NCBI RefSeq assembly: GCF_020216685.1
Contig: NZ_JAIWNS010000057.1
Location: 1-10,000, forward strand
Direction of reading: 5' to 3'
Length of the DNA stretch: 10,000 nucleotides
From: Methanospirillum hungatei
GTDB taxonomy: Archaea; Halobacteriota; Methanomicrobia; Methanomicrobiales; Methanospirillaceae
In this document: positions 5,531 to 10,000 of the stretch, piece after piece
Layout: each line of letters begins with the position of its first letter
Position numbering within the stretch: the stretch's first letter is position 1
Notes under the pieces: generated by a model
What the model was told of the DNA's origin: nothing
What the model saw: only the letters and a program-made list of their open reading frames with translations
Databases searched by the model: none
Program-made: the position numbers and the translations under genes

Positions 5531-6166
5531 GTGGGGAAAAGACTAAAAGTCCTGTATGTTGATGACGAGGCCCTCCTGAAGATGGCCTTTGTCGAAACCC
5601 TAAAGCAGCAGGGGTTTGATGCCCGTGGTGCACTGAGTGGGCAGGAAGCCATTACTATGGTCTATGAGGATGTGCCTGATATCATCATCCTCGATGTCAT
5701 GATGAAGCCGATGGACGGGTGGGAGACCCTTTTACATATCAAGGAGCATGAGCAGGCACGGAATGTTCCGATTATTATGCAGACCGTGAAAAGCCTGACA
5801 ATAAAGGATGTCCTCCGGTATGGTGACCAGATTGATGATTATCTCATAAAACCTGTCCGGCTTCCTGACCTTATCAGATCAATCGACGGAGTCGGGGCAA
5901 GGAATACTGAGATAAATCGTGAAAAGGAACGTGCCCTGCAGAACGGGGGCAGTCCTGCAGATGTTGACGAGTATGGGGAACTCTTAAAACGTGTGCAGGT
6001 AGAGCAGCGCCTTATTGAGATTCTGGGAAGAATATACCCGATTCAGCGTGACGGGACAATAGAGACCGATCTTGAGATTCCTGAGCTGCACGAATTCGTC
6101 CATCGGTTTGAAACCCATAAGGCCCGGTGTGAAGAACTTAAAAATAAATTATTTTCCGGTTCCTAA
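5531..6166 (+). CDS. Stand-alone response regulator with helical C-terminal extension (paralogue)
   Basis: A 211-residue cytoplasmic signalling protein. The receiver domain (1-120) has the acidic pair D11-D12, phospho-acceptor D55 in IIILDVMMKPMDGWETL, switch T85 and K107 in YLIKP, so it should accept a phosphoryl group. The C-terminal part (about 121-211) is helical and charged and contains EYGELLK (147-153) and a terminal KLFSG; both landmarks, in the same order and at similar spacing, occur in the regulator at 1700-2326. No known output domain is present. The start is a GTG; it lies directly before the first strand (KRLKVLYVDDE) and is preceded by GGGGTGTGA, a fair ribosome-binding match. 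The gene follows the NfeD-SPFH pair by 72 bases on the same strand and could belong to that transcript. No kinase is nearby; the target is unknown. Confidence 0.88.
   Translation: MGKRLKVLYVDDEALLKMAFVETLKQQGFDARGALSGQEAITMVYEDVPDIIILDVMMKPMDGWETLLHIKEHEQARNVPIIMQTVKSLTIKDVLRYGDQIDDYLIKPVRLPDLIRSIDGVGARNTEINREKERALQNGGSPADVDEYGELLKRVQVEQRLIEILGRIYPIQRDGTIETDLEIPELHEFVHRFETHKARCEELKNKLFSGS
6138..6155 (-). terminator. T-rich terminator for the PPK2 gene, inside the response regulator
   Basis: On the minus strand, 24 bases past the PPK2 stop codon, the sequence reads AAAATAATTTATTTTTAA, a typical archaeal termination stretch. It lies within the last codons of the convergent response regulator gene. 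Confidence 0.45.
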
Positions 6167-6176
6167 AGAGGCCGGA

Positions 6177-6200
6177 TATTATTTTATCTCTTTTAATTGT
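6177..6200 (+). terminator. T-rich terminator for the response regulator, inside the PPK2 gene
   Basis: Just past the stop codon at 6164-6166 the plus strand contains ATTATTTTATCTCTTTTAAT. This is the mirror case of the terminator at 6138-6155: each gene's stop signal lies within or beside the 3' end of the other. Confidence 0.45.
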
Positions 6201-7675
6201 TTCTGCAGAGCCGAGCGGACGGTTTCCAGAACTGCTATTCGTGCATAATACTTATTGTTTGCAGGAATTATCGTCCATGGGGCCTGTATGGTTGTTGTCC
6301 GACGGATCATGGCATTGACCGCACTTTCATACTGATCCCATTTCTCCCGGTTTCTCCAGTCTTCCTCAGTTATTTTCCAGTTTTTCTCCGGGGTATTCTG
6401 ACGCTCCTCAAATCGCCTGAGTTGCTCATCTTTGTCAATGTGCAGCCAGAATTTTATAAGGATGGTTCCTTCTCTGGTCAGTTCATCCTCCATGACATTT
6501 ATCTCATGGTATGCCCGCTGCCATTCGGACTCTGAACAGAACCCCTCAACCCGCTCCACCAGTACCCGGCCGTACCAGCTCCGGTCAAAGATGGTGATAT
6601 AGCCTTTCCTTGGGAACCGGGTATAAAACCTCCACAGGTAATGGTGCATCTTTTCCCAGTCATTAGGGGGGCCAATGGGCTCTACCACATATCCCCTGGG
6701 ATTAAACGACTCTGCAAGCCGGATAATACAGCCTCCTTTTCCTGCGGCATCCCATCCCTCGAACACAATGGCAACCGGAATTTTGTTATTATATATCTCA
6801 ACCTGAAGATTACGAAGTTCTTCCTGAAGACTCTGAAGGATCGGTTTATATTCTGGACGAGTATAGCTCTTTGTCAGATCAGTTTTTTTCAGAATCGACG
6901 CCTCTTCGGTCTCTGACATCGTTTTGATCAGGTAGGTCTGGCCCTGCTCTTTCTTTCCTCCTTCCTTTTCAGTAAGCCAGCATTCGACTGCCGAATTAAA
7001 GGTCTGTAACACTCTCACATACCCGTACTTCATCGACTCTGCTTCAACTATGGTCCAGGGTGATGCCGGCATGTCTGTCTTCATCAGCATCCGGTCTATC
7101 ATATAGAAGTCACGATGTACCATGTATATGCCTTCTTTTCTGCGAAGGTATCTGGCCTGCATGGTGAAGGGACTGTCTTTAATGACATTGAGACGCCTTT
7201 TCTGTTCTTCCTTACTGATATGAAGGAAAAATTTCAGAATGAGATTTCCATCACTGATGATCTGTGCTTCAAAATTATTGATATCTTCAATACATGATCC
7301 GGGGATCTCATCCATCCGGAGAGAGTCATACCGCTCGACGATGGTTGAGGTATACCAGGACCGGTCAAAGATAGCAGTCTGACCATATGACGGAAGCCGT
7401 GACCAGAACCGCCAGAACATATCATGATCACGTTCGATGTCATTCGGCTCGGCGATTGGGTGAATCCGGGTTCCACGGGGATCAAGCACCGGCTGCAGCA
7501 GGTTGATTATCCGGGTAATACCTGATCCCCGCCACCCCTCCATCACTATGATGACCGACTTACCCCATTTTCTGACTTCCCGCTGCAGTTCTGCAGTCCG
7601 TGCTTCCAGGGGTTCGACGATTGATGCGTATTGTCCCTTTGGTATCCTTCCGGTAAGGTCAAAGGCTTCTAGCAT
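6179..7675 (-). CDS. Two-domain polyphosphate kinase 2 family protein (probable polyphosphate:AMP phosphotransferase)
   Basis: A 498-residue cytoplasmic protein made of two PPK2 domains, the layout of class II PPK2 (PAP), which makes ADP from AMP and polyphosphate. The C-terminal domain (about 272-498) is complete: Walker A GWDAAGKGG at 307-315 with K313, PPNDWE at 336-341, Walker B FDRSWYGRVLVER at 363-375, and a lid region with R425, P429, K431-W433 and W446-D447-Q448-Y449. The N-terminal domain (about 1-250) keeps the fold and FDRSWYTSTIVER (103-115) but its P-loop is GWRGSGITR (47-55), with isoleucine in place of the lysine, so it is probably not catalytic. A length near 500 matches known tandem-domain members, in which the C-terminal half is the active one as I recall. 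The start has no Shine-Dalgarno site but a TATA box about 30 bases upstream. Nucleotide preference (AMP or ADP/GDP) cannot be settled from sequence alone. Confidence 0.88.
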   Translation of the reverse strand: MLEAFDLTGRIPKGQYASIVEPLEARTAELQREVRKWGKSVIIVMEGWRGSGITRIINLLQPVLDPRGTRIHPIAEPNDIERDHDMFWRFWSRLPSYGQTAIFDRSWYTSTIVERYDSLRMDEIPGSCIEDINNFEAQIISDGNLILKFFLHISKEEQKRRLNVIKDSPFTMQARYLRRKEGIYMVHRDFYMIDRMLMKTDMPASPWTIVEAESMKYGYVRVLQTFNSAVECWLTEKEGGKKEQGQTYLIKTMSETEEASILKKTDLTKSYTRPEYKPILQSLQEELRNLQVEIYNNKIPVAIVFEGWDAAGKGGCIIRLAESFNPRGYVVEPIGPPNDWEKMHHYLWRFYTRFPRKGYITIFDRSWYGRVLVERVEGFCSESEWQRAYHEINVMEDELTREGTILIKFWLHIDKDEQLRRFEERQNTPEKNWKITEEDWRNREKWDQYESAVNAMIRRTTTIQAPWTIIPANNKYYARIAVLETVRSALQKQLKEIK

Positions 7676-7695
7676 GTAATTTCTGATTAGTGAAT

Positions 7696-7717
7696 CTGGC
7701 TATTATAGATTGGCCAG
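7696..7717. promoter_or_regulatory. Inverted repeat framing the PPK2 promoter (candidate operator)
   Basis: CTGGC at 7696-7700 and GCCAG at 7713-7717 are exact complements with a 12-base A/T-rich spacer that contains the PPK2 TATA box. A dimeric repressor bound here would block TBP. The arms are short, so chance cannot be excluded. Confidence 0.35.
7701..7710 (-). promoter_or_regulatory. TATA box for the PPK2 gene
   Basis: The minus strand reads ATCTATAATA, centred about 30 bases before the ATG at 7675. Transcription would begin only a few bases before the start codon, in agreement with the absence of a Shine-Dalgarno site. Confidence 0.5.
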
Positions 7718-7719
7718 TG

Positions 7720-7730
7720 GTACAATATCA
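7720..7730 (+). promoter_or_regulatory. Possible TATA element for the CxxCxxCC protein gene
   Basis: GTACAATATCA lies about 49 bases before the ATG at 7774. With normal spacing this gives a leader of about 23 bases. The match is weak and it is the only A/T-rich candidate on this strand of the divergent region. Confidence 0.3.
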
Positions 7731-7773
7731 GTCATCGTCACTACTATGCATCAGAATGGCTGAGTACTGAGAA

Positions 7774-8496
7774 ATGTCTGATTCCTATATCAGCCGGGAA
7801 CTCTCCGGTCTCATGGTCGAGCAGGACCTTCTTCTGAAATGGCATGAGCGGGATCTGGCAGACATTATCAGTGATGTGGGATTTTCCTGTCTTTTGTGTG
7901 GTCGATGCTGCACGACGGAGTTTAACGGGCATGTGTTTCTGCTTGACGCCGATGCAGAGCGGGTCATGGCCATGGATCCTTCCCTCCTGATACCGGCACC
8001 TGAATTTGAGCTGGCTGACGAAGAAGGGAATTTTTACGTCTCCGGCTATGCCCTTACGGTACGGGAGGACGGGTCCTGTATCTTTCTTGCTGATACCCGG
8101 TGCAGGATATATGATGAGCGCTTTACCATCTGCAGGATTTTTCCGTATATGCTTCACCGTGAGCCGGACCGAAGGAAGAACCTGGAGTTTCGACAAATCA
8201 GTGGTCTTAATGAACATGGTGAGTACCATTGTCCGATATCAGAGGATGATGCTCTAACTTTTGCCAGGGAGACCATCGCCTATGAGAAGGCATATCTGGC
8301 ACAGATGATCGGGTTTTACCAGGCAGTCCGTGCTCTCTTTGAGCAGAAGAATACCCGGCATATCAGGGCAGTGTACGACCGCCGGATACAGGAGTTTCGA
8401 AAGGGTGCAGCACTTGTAGTGTATGTCTGGTACCTGGGATCATTTGTTCCGGTTACCGTGCGCCGTGAGGACTATCTGGGTTTTGGGTGGCCATAA
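7774..8496 (+). CDS. YkgJ-type CxxCxxCC cysteine-cluster protein
   Basis: A 240-residue cytoplasmic protein with the zinc- or iron-chelating CxxCxxCC domain (YkgJ family). The cluster is FSCLLCGRCC at 37-46 (C39, C42, C45, C46), followed by SCIFLADTRCRIYDERFTICRIFP at 101-124 (C102, C110, C120, with the characteristic C-R-I-Y and C-R-x-F-P patterns) and a further C153. Family members probably bind a metal or an iron-sulfur cluster; no enzyme activity is established, and several occur in methanogens with unknown roles. The remaining C-terminal 80 residues are mostly helical with no recognised domain. The ATG at 7774 was chosen because the upstream ATG at 7745 hits a stop after a few codons. 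It is transcribed divergently from the PPK2 gene, with 98 bases between the starts. Confidence 0.85.
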   Translation: MSDSYISRELSGLMVEQDLLLKWHERDLADIISDVGFSCLLCGRCCTTEFNGHVFLLDADAERVMAMDPSLLIPAPEFELADEEGNFYVSGYALTVREDGSCIFLADTRCRIYDERFTICRIFPYMLHREPDRRKNLEFRQISGLNEHGEYHCPISEDDALTFARETIAYEKAYLAQMIGFYQAVRALFEQKNTRHIRAVYDRRIQEFRKGAALVVYVWYLGSFVPVTVRREDYLGFGWP

Positions 8497-8540
8497 GGGC
8501 ATGAGACGTGTGGGAGACCGGATAACCTTCTTATAGGTCA

Positions 8541-8558
8541 ATGTATAATTTCATACAT
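8541..8558. promoter_or_regulatory. Palindrome ATGTAT-n6-ATACAT upstream of the transporter operon
   Basis: The sequence ATGTATAATTTCATACAT is a perfect 6-bp inverted repeat with a 6-base spacer, 140 bases before the S-component start. It contains TATAATTT, a fair TATA element, so it may combine promoter and operator. If transcription starts about 25 bases downstream, the leader would be about 125 bases long. Confidence 0.45.
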
Positions 8559-8587
8559 AGATGACTCAACATGTCCATCATCTTCGT

Positions 8588-8630
8588 CGGGGTGCATGTC
8601 CGGGTTCGCCCCGTTATTGGCGATGACACC
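8588..8630 (+). other. Possible structured leader RNA with two competing folds
   Basis: CGGGG (8588-8592) can pair with CCCCG (8609-8613). Alternatively GGTGCAT (8591-8597) pairs with ATGACACC (8623-8630) with one bulged base, which leaves GGG-TTCG-CCC (8602-8611) free to form a small hairpin. The two folds share bases 8591-8592 and exclude each other. This matches no riboswitch class that I can name. The folds were found by eye and no energy was computed. Confidence 0.25.
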
Positions 8631-8659
8631 AAATTCGTATATGAACGGTATTGCTTTTC

Positions 8660-8669
8660 TGAATACATT
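8660..8669 (+). promoter_or_regulatory. Alternative TATA element close to the S-component gene
   Basis: TGAATACATT lies about 33 bases before the S-component ATG. Used as a promoter it would give a near-leaderless mRNA, in keeping with the lack of a Shine-Dalgarno site at that start, and would leave the upstream folds out of the transcript. Confidence 0.3.
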
Positions 8670-8697
8670 CTGACATACATTTACTATCATTGATACT

Positions 8698-9243
8698 ATG
8701 AAATCACAGGATATTGCCATTGTCGGCATTTTACTTGCGGTCGGTGCAATTGCACGGTTCGCCGCCTTATACGCACCATTACCACCATTCCTTGTACCGA
8801 ACTTCGTCATTGTTTTCTACTGCCTGGCTATCATGCTGGTCGTCCCGAAATTCTCCCAGGCTCTTGGGATTGGGTTTATCGGCGGTATCATCAGTGCTCT
8901 TATCAGTCACTCGATATTCCCGCCAGGAAATCTTATCAGTGAGCCAATCGGAGCCGTTGCCTGTCTGCTTGTCTTCCAGGCACTGAAAAATCGGTTTGCT
9001 GCAGCACCATCCGTTGCAACTCTGGTCGCAACCTTCGCAAGCGGGATCTCCTTCCTCTGTGTGGTGATGCTGCTGGTGATGGTCGCACCTGGTCTGCTGT
9101 TCAAGGCATTCAACTATGAAAGCCTGTATGCCTTCTTTAGTGCCATGATGGTCATGATAGTCATCCCGACTGCAATTATCAATACCATTATCGCACAGAT
9201 TCTGTACGTTCCTGCATCACGGGCATTATCCCGGAGATCATGA
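8698..9243 (+). CDS. ECF transporter S component, TrpP-like membrane protein
   Basis: A 181-residue integral membrane protein with about six hydrophobic segments (roughly 4-24, 32-50, 55-73, 82-97, 105-130 and 145-171), the size and topology of an ECF-transporter substrate-binding S component. The pattern PNFVIVFYCLAIML, then GFIGGIISALISHSIFPPGN (59-78) and a following polar ISEP resembles the TrpP tryptophan-transporter family, where the matching loop is a G-x-x-(S/T)-A-L-x-T-x-F-P-G-G-Q type motif. Tryptophan is therefore a candidate substrate, but S components change substrate easily and this is only a suggestion. The N-terminus carries the alanine-rich first helix that contacts EcfT in this family (ILLAVGAIARFAA). 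The next gene is an EcfA-type ATPase that overlaps by four bases (ATGA), which supports an ECF rather than a solitary transporter. No Shine-Dalgarno site precedes the ATG. Confidence 0.75.
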   Translation: MKSQDIAIVGILLAVGAIARFAALYAPLPPFLVPNFVIVFYCLAIMLVVPKFSQALGIGFIGGIISALISHSIFPPGNLISEPIGAVACLLVFQALKNRFAAAPSVATLVATFASGISFLCVVMLLVMVAPGLLFKAFNYESLYAFFSAMMVMIVIPTAIINTIIAQILYVPASRALSRRS

Positions 9244-10000
9244 TACTTGCAACAGCGCTCAGCTATACGTACCCGGTTGGAGTCCGTCCGGCTCTCCGGG
9301 ACATCACTCTTTCTATCGGGGCCGGAGAACTCGTCCTGGTGACCGGTCCGACTGCAGCCGGAAAAACCACGCTTTGTTATGCCCTGTCCGGCATCCTTCA
9401 GCATGAGTTTGGGGGGATCTGTTCCGGGTATCTTGCTCTGAACGGCAGGCCGGTGACTGAGTATGCAGGTGTTGGTGAACTGAACCGGTATGTCAGCATG
9501 GTCTTTGATGATGCAGATTCCCAGCTCATCTTCACCAGTGTTGAGGAAGAACTGGCATCAGGCCTTGAGACAAGGATCGATTCAAAGCAGGAGATAGAGG
9601 ATCGGGTCAGAGATGTCATGGAACTCTGCGGTATCACCCATCTTCGTGAACGTCCCCCCTATGCCCTCTCCGGCGGTCAGAAACAACGGGTTGCCATTGC
9701 CGCTGCCCTTGCGATGGATACTGACATCATCATCCTGGACGAGCCGACATCAGAACTTGATGTTGTTGCCACCACCCGGATTATTGAGATCCTGCAGGAT
9801 CTGAAGGCCAGAGGGAAGACCATCATCATCGTGGATCATTCCCTGGAAGGGTACCGGAATGTTGCGGACCGGGTTATCGTTATGGAAGAGGGTCATATCA
9901 GCAGGGAAGGAACCTTTGATGAGATCTTCCCTGAAGCGCAGGGCTCGATGAAAGCCCTCTACACCGATCCAGATCTTAGGCCATATTCACCGGTGAATCG
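9240..10000 (+). CDS. ECF transporter ATPase (EcfA-type), partial
   Basis: I translated this frame directly: it is open from the ATG at 9240 to the window edge (253 codons), so the C-terminus is missing. It is an ABC ATPase that would energise uptake on the cytoplasmic face. Motifs in order: A-loop aromatic Y9/Y11, Walker A GPTAAGKTT (36-44), Q-loop region VFDDADSQLIF (88-98), signature LSGGQKQR (143-150), Walker B IIILDEPTSELD (163-174) with catalytic E168, and H-loop VDHS with H200. The ending of the Q-loop (D-x-Q-L-I-F) is typical of ECF ATPases, but the Q-loop glutamine itself is replaced by D90. The start overlaps the S-component stop in ATGA and is preceded by CGGAGATC, a good ribosome-binding site. 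An EcfT subunit, and possibly a second EcfA or a fused ATPase, would be expected after the right edge. Confidence 0.88.
   Translation, partial: MILATALSYTYPVGVRPALRDITLSIGAGELVLVTGPTAAGKTTLCYALSGILQHEFGGICSGYLALNGRPVTEYAGVGELNRYVSMVFDDADSQLIFTSVEEELASGLETRIDSKQEIEDRVRDVMELCGITHLRERPPYALSGGQKQRVAIAAALAMDTDIIILDEPTSELDVVATTRIIEILQDLKARGKTIIIVDHSLEGYRNVADRVIVMEEGHISREGTFDEIFPEAQGSMKALYTDPDLRPYSPVN

Noticed and set aside
8588..8630. Likeness to a fluoride (crcB) riboswitch because of GGCGATGACACC
   Set aside because: The arrangement of stems does not fit the consensus, and the gene behind it is not a fluoride exporter or related enzyme.
8538..8810. Minus-strand open frame (90 codons) covering the gap before the S-component gene, with an acidic PDMHPDEDDGH stretch
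   Set aside because: It overlaps the start of the well-supported S component in antisense, has no ribosome-binding site or family resemblance, and its composition changes halfway.
1..10000. Mobile elements, CRISPR arrays, prophage or defence genes
   Set aside because: No transposase, integrase, regularly spaced repeats, terminal inverted repeats or defence-type domains were seen; the only tRNA gene has no duplicated 3' end nearby that would suggest an integration site.

Overview
The window looks like chromosomal DNA of a methanogenic archaeon, most likely from the order Methanomicrobiales and perhaps near Methanospirillum. This placement is inferred. The signs are A/T-rich archaeal TATA-like boxes instead of bacterial -35/-10 pairs, several genes with almost no leader or Shine-Dalgarno site, a tRNA-Pro of archaeal type, stand-alone receiver-domain proteins beside a Roadblock protein, a free-standing DUF89 phosphatase with an N-terminal CxxC, and an archaeal zinc-ribbon threonine synthase. 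Base composition is even, near 50% GC. I see no transposase, integrase, CRISPR array or other sign of a recent insertion.

Left part, minus strand (1-2685). A Roadblock/LC7 protein and a response regulator form a tightly coupled pair (TGATG junction) behind a strong TATA box. Next comes threonine synthase (thrC), whose last 46 bases overlap the start of an exported protein that runs off the left edge.

Middle, plus strand (2870-6166). A tRNA-Pro(GGG) gene is followed 21 bases later by a DUF89 metal-dependent phosphatase gene. Then come a NfeD-like membrane protein and an abutting SPFH/stomatin-like protein, the classic membrane-microdomain pair. A second response regulator follows; it is a paralogue of the first and shares its unusual helical C-terminal extension. 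A two-domain PPK2-type polyphosphate kinase/phosphotransferase on the minus strand (6179-7675) converges on this regulator with only 12 bases between the stop codons.

Right part, plus strand (7774-10000). A CxxCxxCC (YkgJ-like) metal-cluster protein is transcribed divergently from the PPK2 gene. After a 201-base gap with a palindrome and possible RNA folds comes the start of an ECF-type vitamin/amino-acid transporter: a TrpP-like membrane S component, overlapped by 4 bases by an EcfA-type ATPase that runs off the right edge. The EcfT subunit is not in view and may follow.

The genes touch signalling (Roadblock, two receiver proteins), membrane organisation (NfeD/SPFH), phosphate-energy metabolism (PPK2, DUF89), amino-acid synthesis (thrC) and uptake (ECF). 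No histidine kinase is present, so the partners of the receivers lie elsewhere. The most unusual material is the repeated receiver-plus-helical-tail protein family beside a Roadblock partner and beside a membrane-scaffold operon, the two-domain PPK2 with a ruined first P-loop, the ECF ATPase with a changed Q-loop, and the leader of the transporter operon.
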